Below are positions 7,511 through 14,115 of a DNA stretch of 26,993 nt, piece by piece. Source of the stretch: Lachnospiraceae bacterium UBA3641. Lineage in GTDB: Bacteria; Bacillota; Clostridia; Lachnospirales; Lachnospiraceae. The notes beneath the pieces are model-generated. The model had not been told where the DNA came from. It saw only the letters and a program-made list of their open reading frames with translations, and searched no databases. The stretch spans positions 1 to 26,993 of the forward strand of contig DFKQ01000048.1 of assembly GCA_002373875.1 (NCBI GenBank), given 5' to 3'. The number at the start of each line of letters is the position of its first letter. The first letter of the stretch is position 1. Position numbers and translations under genes: made by a program.

Positions 7511-9138
7511 GCTCCGTAGTTGCTCAGTACCCTTGCGGAAGGGTCGTTCACATCGCAGCCTTCCCATTCCTTGTTGGGCATCCAGAAGTCCTTGACCATT
7601 CCCGACTGGCCCGGGTAATACTCCTCAAATATTTCGCGATACAGAAGGGATTCCTTGGTAAAGGGCCTTGCATGGTCGTACTTCTTTATCTTCTCCTCAA
7701 ATTCAGAGTCCGTGTACTTTGACTGCGCGTACTCCTTAAGGTGATCGACCATGGAATGCCCCACCGCATCCGAGAAGGCAGCCTTCTCACGCATCAGGAT
7801 ATCGTATGGCAGGTAATCTCCCTCGAAGGCATGTCTTAGCAGGTACTTGCCCTTGTTATATACGTTCATCTTCTTAGCCGGATCAATGCTCATGACATAT
7901 GAGACAAAGTCAAGATCCCCGAAGGGCACCCTTGCCTCAAGTGAATTGACCGAAATACACCTGTCGGCCCGAAGCACATCATACATATGGATCTCGCTTA
8001 TTCTCTTGACCGCTTCCTTCTGGAATTCCTCCGCCGAAGGAGCAAAATCGGTATATTTATATCCGAAGAGCTCATCCGATATCTCACCGGTCAGCAGGAC
8101 CCTTATATCCGTATCCTCATGTATGGCCTTACAGACAAGGTACATCCCCATGCTGGCCCGTATCGTCGTTATATCGTAGGTTCCAAGGAGCTCTATAACA
8201 TGCGGAAGTTCCCTTATCACATCCTCTTTGGTGATTATGACTTCGGTGTGGTCGCTTCCTATGTAGTCCGCAACCTCCTTGGCATACTTAAGATCGATGG
8301 CGTCCGTGTTCATTCCTATGGCAAATGTCTTAATTGGCTTATTCAGGATCTTGGCTGAAACAGCACACACAAGGGAGGAATCAAGCCCGCCGCTTAGCAG
8401 AAATCCAAGGGGAGCATCGGAATCAAGCCTCTTCTTAATCCCTGCCACAAGCTTATCGTGGATCTTCTTACATATGATCTCAAGATCATCATCCGAGACC
8501 TTATCCACCTTCGTTATGTCCCTGTAGCAGATGAACTTACCATCCTTATAGTAGTGGCCGGGCGGGAAGGGATGGATCTTATCAACAAGCCCTGTCAGGT
8601 TCTTGGCTTCCGATGCAAAGACAATACTTCCGCAGCTTGCCTCATAAGATCCTTCGCTTCGTTCGGGCATATATTGAGAACTGACTTTTTCATCCTTTAC
8701 ATATCCGTAATAAAGGGGCCTTATGCCGATGGGGTCTCTGGCCGCGATGAAGGATCCCGACTGTCCGTCATAGATGATGCAGGCATATTCCGCATCCAGT
8801 TTCTCAAACATGGACACTCCGTACTGCTCGTACATGGGAAGGAGGATCTCGCAGTCAGAATCACTCTTGAATGTATACCCCTTCTTCTTAAGGTCCTCCT
8901 TAATGGGCCTGAATCCGTATATCTCGCCGTTACATACAAGGGTATTTCCGTTAAGGTTAAAGGGCTGCATCCCTTCCTCAGATAGTCCCATGATGGACAG
9001 TCGCTCGAAACCCATGATGGCCCCCGTAACATCCACGATCCTTGTCATGTCCGGACCGCGGGATATCGTCCTGTCAAAGTGTGCCTTGAATTCCTCTTTG
9101 GAAATGTCTGTGCCAAGATAACCCATTATGCTGCACAT
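7498..9138 (-). CDS. asnB: Asparagine synthetase B (glutamine-hydrolysing)
   Basis: Converts aspartate, ATP and glutamine to asparagine, AMP and glutamate. The 546 residues are close to the usual 550. The N-terminal amidotransferase domain starts MCSIMGYLG, where Cys2 is the nucleophile that must be exposed by removal of Met1. RGPD and NGEIYGF are its conserved boxes. The C-terminal synthetase domain has the ATP pyrophosphatase loop SGGLDSS at about residues 248-254. I chose the ATG at 9138 although the frame is open for 58 more codons upstream, because Cys2 must be terminal and GAGGAC lies about eight bases before it. Residues 153-168 (SSQYMPERSEGSYEAS) look like an in-frame insertion absent from E. 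coli AsnB. It is read towards gltB and gltD. The leader contains a promoter, a terminator-like hairpin and an insertion-like segment. Confidence 0.96.
   Translation of the reverse strand: MCSIMGYLGTDISKEEFKAHFDRTISRGPDMTRIVDVTGAIMGFERLSIMGLSEEGMQPFNLNGNTLVCNGEIYGFRPIKEDLKKKGYTFKSDSDCEILLPMYEQYGVSMFEKLDAEYACIIYDGQSGSFIAARDPIGIRPLYYGYVKDEKVSSQYMPERSEGSYEASCGSIVFASEAKNLTGLVDKIHPFPPGHYYKDGKFICYRDITKVDKVSDDDLEIICKKIHDKLVAGIKKRLDSDAPLGFLLSGGLDSSLVCAVSAKILNKPIKTFAIGMNTDAIDLKYAKEVADYIGSDHTEVIITKEDVIRELPHVIELLGTYDITTIRASMGMYLVCKAIHEDTDIRVLLTGEISDELFGYKYTDFAPSAEEFQKEAVKRISEIHMYDVLRADRCISVNSLEARVPFGDLDFVSYVMSIDPAKKMNVYNKGKYLLRHAFEGDYLPYDILMREKAAFSDAVGHSMVDHLKEYAQSKYTDSEFEEKIKKYDHARPFTKESLLYREIFEEYYPGQSGMVKDFWMPNKEWEGCDVNDPSARVLSNYGASGR
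8635..8682 (-). repeat. Repeat-derived in-frame insertion within asnB
   Basis: Sixteen codons in the amidotransferase domain have no counterpart in typical AsnB, where a strand ending in YGY is followed within a few residues by the FASE motif. The DNA CGAACGAAGCGAAGGATC resembles the dispersed repeat core at 9417-9440 (GAGCGTAGCGAAGAAT). The frame is kept, and the peptide is polar and probably a surface loop. Confidence 0.5.
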
Positions 9139-9179
9139 GATATAGTCCTCGCTTCTCTGTTTATTACTGTGTTCTGCAC

Positions 9180-9312
9180 TGTCATCTCCACTAAGCTCGT
9201 GAAAAACCTCTTTAAGTGTCGATGACTGGCCCACACCAGGCTCGAAAATGTCTCCGCTTCGCTTCGGTCCGTGCTTAGCAAACATCCCCCGGATGTTTAG
9301 CACCCTCGCCAA
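9180..9312 (-). repeat. Insertion-like segment in the asnB leader, flanked by 11-bp direct repeats
   Basis: Identical GTGTTCTGCAC copies lie at 9169-9179 and 9313-9323 and bracket 133 bases. The bracketed segment has two hairpins on the - strand: AAACATCC/GGATGTTT inside GTGCT/AGCAC (9250-9305, the element shared with the gltD leader), and a looser GTCATC...GATGAC stem (about 9180-9226). It looks like a small non-coding mobile element with a target duplication. Removing it would place the promoter and terminator-like hairpin about 45 bases from asnB. The whole gap 9139-9449 holds this segment, the hairpin, the promoter and a repeat, and no gene. Confidence 0.45.
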
Positions 9313-9323
9313 GTGTTCTGCAC

Positions 9324-9365
9324 AAAAAAAACGAGGCCACCCGGGTTTAAACCCAAGCGACCTCG
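9324..9365 (-). terminator. Terminator-like hairpin in the asnB leader, possible attenuator
   Basis: On the - strand CGAGGTCGCTTGGGTTT pairs with AAACCCGGGTGGCCTCG through 17 positions (four of them G-U), followed by eight T. On the + strand the wobbles become mismatches, so the structure belongs to leftward RNA. It begins about six bases after the predicted start of transcription from 9378-9405, so that promoter would give a roughly 45-base RNA unless read-through is controlled. It could instead be the terminator of the gene ending at 9450. Confidence 0.75.
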
Positions 9366-9377
9366 CTTATATTGGAC

Positions 9378-9405
9378 ATTATAATCAAATGATTTTAATT
9401 GTCAA
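9378..9405 (-). promoter_or_regulatory. Consensus promoter upstream of asnB
   Basis: TTGACA (9400-9405) and TATAAT (9378-9383) with a 16-base spacer, both perfect sigma-A boxes on the - strand. Predicted transcription start is near 9371. It is the only strong promoter seen for the asnB-gltB-gltD block. Confidence 0.75.
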
Positions 9406-9416
9406 GATTAAATTTT

Positions 9417-9440
9417 ATTCTTCGCTACGCTCAGAATGAC
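9417..9440. repeat. Dispersed short palindromic repeat
   Basis: ATTCTTCGCTACGCTCAGAAT plus GAC. ATTCT/AGAAT ends pair around a GCxxxGC centre. This resembles a TTCGCTNCGCTCAGAATGAC repeat common in many bacterial genomes (from memory). A related core occurs inside asnB (8635-8682). It lies between the zinc-ribbon gene stop and the asnB promoter. Confidence 0.6.
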
Positions 9441-9449
9441 AACGCATAC

Positions 9450-10796
9450 TTACTTTATTTCTATCCAGCAGACAGCCCTTATCTCATCATCATTAACCTC
9501 GATCATGGCTTCCTTGTACATCCCGATATATTTCTTCATCTCATTATCCGATATAATGAAGACCTTATCGGGAGTATCCATTCCCACATCCCTGCTGTAG
9601 CCGGGATAATCCTTTTGTATGTCCTTGGTGGAAGTAATCCTCATCCTCTCGAAGACATTGAAGGCCGAATTGATATATACCGAATTAAACCACTTGCGAA
9701 GCTCGCTATCATCCCAGCCCCCGTCATAATTGGTATCATCATAGATCGTATAATCGCTTATGCACAGAAGCTTGGTTCCCTTCTTATCGAGGACGATCCA
9801 CCCATCCTGCCCTCTGTATCTGCCGTATTGGACGGCATCACCCACCGTAGCGGACCTGAGTATATCAAGCTCTTTTTGCATCTTAAATCCCGGTATGATA
9901 AATGTCATGGTAACAAGATACAGAAGCAGAACTCCCGTGGTTACGGCAACTATCGCAACATTTTTTTTGTTAAGCTTAACCTTTTCTTTTTCAGGATGTT
10001 CCTCTTTGCTTCCTTCTCTCTTATCAGTCTCTTCCCCGCTCCCGAAGGCTTCATCCTTATCTGCCTTCCCCGCTGAGCTCTCTTCCTGCTTCCTGCCTTC
10101 CCGTTTACCCTTGCCGCCCCTTATAAAGGATGCAAGCACTCCCGCCGCTCCCGATGAAGCTTTGTTCTCTTCCTTTATCTCCTCTTCTTTTTCTTCTCTT
10201 TTTTCCTCGGCGGCAAATACATCTTCCCAGTTCTGCCCCGTTACGGAGTTATCCTCTTTCTCCTTACCCGTGTCCTCATTCCCGGCTTCCTTTCTTGCAG
10301 CCGGCTTTATCACAGGTTTTACTTCCGGCTTCACCACGGGTTTTACTTCCGGTTTTACTGCCGGCTTCACCACAGGCTTTACTTCCGGCTTTACTGCCGG
10401 CTTAATCACTGGCTTTATTTCTTCTTTTACCGCCGGCTTTATCTCAGATCCGGCTTCAGACCTTACCTCTCTCTTAAGGCCGTCCGTTACGGGCTTCTTA
10501 ACAACCTTCCTTACAACCTTTTTTTTGATTACCTTCTTTTTTATTACCTTCTTTTTGATTACCTTTTTCCTGACTGTCTTATCAGCCGCTCCGCCTTCGG
10601 AACCTTCAGGTGCCACAGCCCCGCCGGCTGTTATTATGGCTTTCTTTTCATCAAAATCAAGCGTCCCCCAAGTCTCATCATCCAGCTTAAGATCAAGCAG
10701 ATCATGATTTGAGCATTTAGGACACATTATGACCCTGTCTTTTGATTTTGCCTTAAAAAAGCTCCTGCACCCCGGGCATACATACATATATGCCAT
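9450..10796 (-). CDS. Zinc-ribbon, Lys-Pro-repeat membrane protein with DUF6273-like domain
   Basis: Function unknown; about 448 residues. Parts in order: an N-terminal zinc ribbon with C7-P-G-C10 and C25-P-K-C28; a basic stretch of repeated KKVIKK units (about 75-100); a proline-rich stretch of KPEVKPVVKPA-type repeats (about 115-165); a long charged Glu/Lys-rich linker; one membrane helix, VAIVAVTTGVLLLYLVTMTF (about 280-300); and a C-terminal domain of about 130 residues with GRYRGQDGWIVLD, DSELRKWFNSVYINSAF and ITST, resembling DUF6273 domains, usually on the cell surface. The ribbon and repeats would then be cytoplasmic and the DUF6273-like part outside. The ATG at 10796 follows AGGTGAG; a GTG at 10805 is a possible alternative. 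It follows the HD-GYP gene at 10937 but has its own -10 box. Confidence 0.8.
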   Translation of the reverse strand: MAYMYVCPGCRSFFKAKSKDRVIMCPKCSNHDLLDLKLDDETWGTLDFDEKKAIITAGGAVAPEGSEGGAADKTVRKKVIKKKVIKKKVIKKKVVRKVVKKPVTDGLKREVRSEAGSEIKPAVKEEIKPVIKPAVKPEVKPVVKPAVKPEVKPVVKPEVKPVIKPAARKEAGNEDTGKEKEDNSVTGQNWEDVFAAEEKREEKEEEIKEENKASSGAAGVLASFIRGGKGKREGRKQEESSAGKADKDEAFGSGEETDKREGSKEEHPEKEKVKLNKKNVAIVAVTTGVLLLYLVTMTFIIPGFKMQKELDILRSATVGDAVQYGRYRGQDGWIVLDKKGTKLLCISDYTIYDDTNYDGGWDDSELRKWFNSVYINSAFNVFERMRITSTKDIQKDYPGYSRDVGMDTPDKVFIISDNEMKKYIGMYKEAMIEVNDDEIRAVCWIEIK

Positions 10797-10886
10797 TTCA
10801 CTCACCTGTTCCGTTCCCGGCTATTGTTATCCGTTTATATAAATCAGACTTCCATCGTTCAGAATGGTCTACCCAGTTTATTATTG

Positions 10887-10892
10887 ATTATA
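10887..10892 (-). promoter_or_regulatory. Possible -10 box for the zinc-ribbon gene
   Basis: A perfect TATAAT on the - strand about 90 bases upstream of the start at 10796. No convincing -35 lies at 16-18 bases; ATGGAT at 18 is poor. It falls in the 140-base gap after the HD-GYP gene stop. Confidence 0.35.
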
Positions 10893-10936
10893 CAGCATAA
10901 TCTCACAATAATCCATCGCAAAAACAAACCCGGCGC

Positions 10937-13306
10937 TCAGCTTACCCTTATATCGGTAAGGGCAACCTGATCACCCGTAAGGGCAACATATATATCGTCA
11001 TGATCGTCAAGAACAGTCATGGAATTATGTATGCTGACCCCCAGATTCTGTGTTGAGAGCGTTATCCTCTTACCCTTTCTCGTGAAATCAACCTCCACTT
11101 CGAAGCCGATCTTGTTTTTCTCCTTCCAGGTGTTCCAATCCTTGAAATCATTTGTCTTCTTCATCGTAAAGACATTGGTCACATAATCCTTGGAACCGTT
11201 ATCCTCACCGTTTAACTTGATAAGTGCATATTCAGTATAGCCCGGCCCGTTTATAAGACCGTTCTCCGAATAGAAGACAACTATATACGGGCAGTGCCAT
11301 ACCAGTGTCGCCACGGGAAGAGACATGGTGTGGAAGCTGAGCTTAAGTCCGTCCTTTATAGGTATCCCGGAGGTTGACAAGGCTCTTGTCCCATTTATCT
11401 GTATGTTTGGAATATCTGATTCGAACCTGTCTATATAGCTTTTTTCTTCCGCTATCCTCTCGATCTCGTTCTCAGCTATGGCGACGTTTGTTTTTTCCGT
11501 TTTTATATCATAGATGTAACAATTCTCACCTGTTATGCCCACGTACGCCCAGGAAACCCTGTCTGCAAGTGCGATTATTGCCTCAACACTACCGAACCGG
11601 CTCTCCAGCCTTAACCTTAAGTGATCCTGATATCTTCCCATCTCGATCCTGAATTCCGACTTATCAAGTCCCTTAGCCTTGCCCCTTTCCGTAACCTTCA
11701 TATTCTCGGCCAAAGTGGAGATATAATGGCCGTCGAACCACAGCTCGGCATATTCCTTGTAGGCATAGGCTCCGATGGTCCTGTCGTTATTGTGGACATG
11801 AGCATCATAGGCATCGAAAATTATAAGGGAAGGATCGGCAAAGTCATCCTCCTTCTGTTTCTCTTCCCGGAACTTAAATGTTATCTTCTTAATCGTATCT
11901 TCAATAAGGATCCCCTCCGTAATGGCATCTCTGTATTCCCTGCAGTGAAGCTCCTTAGTTGCCTCCTCCTTCTGTATCGTACCCTCCTCACGCATGTTAT
12001 ATGCTCCGTCTGCATCTATCTTACGAAGCATGATCTGTGTATATACGGGATCCAGAGTCAGGCCCGATGCCATAGTCAGCCCCTCACGCACAACAGGCTG
12101 GGGAAGGGGATCGCGAAAGCTCCTTCTCGATGTCATCCGGTCGTATTCATCAGCCACGGCGATGATCCTTGCATTTCTCGGGATATCATCGCCCTTAAGG
12201 CCCCCGGGATAACCGCTTCCGTCATATCTCTCATTGCAATATTTAGCTCCTGTGTCAAGCCCCGGAAACTCAGTGATCGAAGACAGTATCCTGCTGCCTA
12301 TATCAGGCTTCTGCCGCAGGATCTTAAGCTCCTCTTCATCCGGTTCATCCTCATGTATAAGAACATCCTCCGATATCCCGATCTTGCCGATATCGTGAAC
12401 CAGAGCCTCAAAATAGACTTCGTCACTTTCCTTCTTACTGAGTCCGCTCTCCTCCGCAAGCATCCTCGCATAGTCAGCCACCCTCACGGACCTGCCCTTG
12501 CTGTAGGCATCCCTGTCATCAAGCGCCGTCATAAAGGCCCTGACTGTCTGATCGTATAAATGTCTTATTGCCCTTCTGTCCTGTCTCAAATGGGATGTCT
12601 CATCCTTATGAGCCTTTTCTATGGCATTGTTTATGTCAAAATACGCAAATACATACATAACAACCGATACCAAAACGATAACGGTGTTGGTCAGGGAAAT
12701 ACCGTATGCAAATATCTGTATCACGGATGCGACTACGGGCGCGACAAGATAAATATAAAGGGAAACCCTTATGATCCTGCTGAACCGTTCATGGTGCTTT
12801 ACAATGACCGAAAACTGGATAAGGGGACCCAGGATGGGTATGATGTAACAGATGAGGAATCCATTCGACCTGTGATACCTGTTCTGTTCGTCAATTATGT
12901 AGTATAAACCGGTAAAATAATTGATAAGGGCAAGAAACATTCCCAGACAGGAGATGAGCGCAACAAGCTTAAGCCGTCTCGGTGCCTCGGGCATACCGCC
13001 CTCGTCCGTCAGAAGGTCCATAAGATAGAGGTCAAAAACAAGAACCACTGCAGGAGTAAGGAAGAATACTATAAGGTTCGACAGCCTGACCATAATATAG
13101 CCTTGCCTGCTCATGTTGCCCGCATATATATAGGCAAACCTGTCAAATACAAGAAGGAACATGGCCGTCAGCTGCATAAGGATAAGTATGACCCTTCTCC
13201 TTACCGAAAGCGCCCTTGTCACAAGCAGCATCACGGTACTTACTCCGCATATGCCGCTTAAGGCCTGCATCATTTCCAATTGGTGTCTTTGTATGAATTC
13301 AAACAT
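10937..13306 (-). CDS. Multi-TM protein with degenerate HD-GYP domain and unknown C-terminal domain
   Basis: 789 residues. The N-terminal 230 or so form about seven membrane helices. An HD-GYP-type domain follows (about 255-425): HDIGKIGI with H304-D305 is intact, and VADEYDRM keeps the later Asp. In active members the next ligands are a His in the HPxxG motif and HH in HHERxDGxGYP. Here the first reads RQKPDIG (near 330), and the second reads YCNERYDGSGYP (356-367), so three metal-binding histidines are gone. Cyclic-di-GMP hydrolysis is therefore doubtful; binding or a structural role is possible. The C-terminal 360 residues (about 430-789) look soluble and strand-rich and I do not recognise them. 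The start has GGGAG nine bases upstream. It follows the tandem-receiver gene by 27 bases and is the fourth gene of the signalling operon. Confidence 0.85.
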   Translation of the reverse strand: MFEFIQRHQLEMMQALSGICGVSTVMLLVTRALSVRRRVILILMQLTAMFLLVFDRFAYIYAGNMSRQGYIMVRLSNLIVFFLTPAVVLVFDLYLMDLLTDEGGMPEAPRRLKLVALISCLGMFLALINYFTGLYYIIDEQNRYHRSNGFLICYIIPILGPLIQFSVIVKHHERFSRIIRVSLYIYLVAPVVASVIQIFAYGISLTNTVIVLVSVVMYVFAYFDINNAIEKAHKDETSHLRQDRRAIRHLYDQTVRAFMTALDDRDAYSKGRSVRVADYARMLAEESGLSKKESDEVYFEALVHDIGKIGISEDVLIHEDEPDEEELKILRQKPDIGSRILSSITEFPGLDTGAKYCNERYDGSGYPGGLKGDDIPRNARIIAVADEYDRMTSRRSFRDPLPQPVVREGLTMASGLTLDPVYTQIMLRKIDADGAYNMREEGTIQKEEATKELHCREYRDAITEGILIEDTIKKITFKFREEKQKEDDFADPSLIIFDAYDAHVHNNDRTIGAYAYKEYAELWFDGHYISTLAENMKVTERGKAKGLDKSEFRIEMGRYQDHLRLRLESRFGSVEAIIALADRVSWAYVGITGENCYIYDIKTEKTNVAIAENEIERIAEEKSYIDRFESDIPNIQINGTRALSTSGIPIKDGLKLSFHTMSLPVATLVWHCPYIVVFYSENGLINGPGYTEYALIKLNGEDNGSKDYVTNVFTMKKTNDFKDWNTWKEKNKIGFEVEVDFTRKGKRITLSTQNLGVSIHNSMTVLDDHDDIYVALTGDQVALTDIRVS

Positions 13307-13333
13307 TAACGTTTCTCCCGATAAAGATTCTTT

Positions 13334-14089
13334 CTACTTATGAAGAATAAAGAAATCCTTAAGCTTGTTAAGCAGCTCTTCCCTGCTTACGGTCTTTAGG
13401 AAATAACCCTCAGGCCTTAGGGCAACAACCGCCATGACGGAATTCTTGTCCGACTTGCCCGTAAGAAAGATGACCGGAATGTCCTTAGTCTCCTCATCGC
13501 TCCTTAGCATCTCAAGGACCTGTGGACCTGAGGTTACCGGCATCTCATGGTCAAGGAGTATAAGGTCCGCCTTATTCTTGCCCAGCCACTTAAGGGCCTG
13601 AAGTCCGGAATTGGCCATGGACACCTTGTATGTTCCCCTCAGCCACTCCCTTACAAGACTTAGATAATTCGGATCATCATCAACTATAAGGATACTCTTC
13701 TTATAGTCACCGGCCTCCATCTTCTTAACAAACCCCGACACAGCCTCGACATATTCACCATTGTCCATCGGACGTTCAAATGTCTTATATATAAGATCGC
13801 CCCTTACATTATCGCAGACAAACCTTAAATCATCCGGCTCCCCGACGATGATAAGCTTATTATCCTCATCCGAGAGCTTATCCCCGAGAAAATGGATAAC
13901 ATCACTGCTCGGCCTGCTGCCCCCGTCCATAAACACGGTCACCAGAACAGTTCCCTCATAAGCCCTGTTAATATCATCCACCGTCCATGGAACAAACTCG
14001 CAGCTGATCCCGGCATCAACTGATTTTTTAACGAGAACTCTTACCAGAAATGTTTCCTTTTCGGCCGTTATAAGTACCTTGTTCTTCAT
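13334..14089 (-). CDS. Tandem receiver-domain response regulator without output domain
   Basis: 251 residues. The C-terminal half is a canonical receiver: ILIVDDDPNYLSLVREW with the acidic pocket, D180 in LILLDHEMP as phospho-acceptor, the FLTG threonine, and K in YFLKTVS. The N-terminal half (about 1-120) has the size and hydrophobic pattern of a second receiver (KVLITAEKETFLVRVL, VLVTVFMDGG with D near 55, FERPMDNGEYVEAV). It lacks the acidic pair and the conserved Lys, so it is probably pseudo. There is no DNA-binding or enzyme domain. The ATG at 14089 has AGAGG seven bases upstream; a TTG at 14107 is less likely. It starts 26 bases after the hybrid kinase gene and is a likely acceptor in that relay (inference). 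Confidence 0.88.
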   Translation of the reverse strand: MKNKVLITAEKETFLVRVLVKKSVDAGISCEFVPWTVDDINRAYEGTVLVTVFMDGGSRPSSDVIHFLGDKLSDEDNKLIIVGEPDDLRFVCDNVRGDLIYKTFERPMDNGEYVEAVSGFVKKMEAGDYKKSILIVDDDPNYLSLVREWLRGTYKVSMANSGLQALKWLGKNKADLILLDHEMPVTSGPQVLEMLRSDEETKDIPVIFLTGKSDKNSVMAVVALRPEGYFLKTVSREELLNKLKDFFILHK

Positions 14090-14115
14090 GTTTTTACCTC
14101 TAAGCAATGTCCTGT

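Noticed and set aside
9139..9312. N-terminal extension of AsnB by 58 codons (open frame upstream of 9138)
   Set aside because: Cys2 must become the N-terminal nucleophile, a ribosome binding site fits 9138, and the upstream codons lie in hairpin repeats.
9324..9365. T-box riboswitch, because GGGTGG occurs in the asnB leader hairpin
   Set aside because: The whole leader before the hairpin is only about six bases; there is no specifier stem and no full T-box sequence.
10300..10580. Repetitive DNA considered as a CRISPR array or minisatellite
   Set aside because: It is in frame and encodes the Lys-Pro and KKVIKK repeats of the zinc-ribbon protein, with no spacers.
11621..12559. 312-codon open frame on the + strand opposite the degenerate HD-GYP gene
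   Set aside because: The opposite strand encodes recognisable membrane and HD-GYP domains; the + frame has no recognisable motif.
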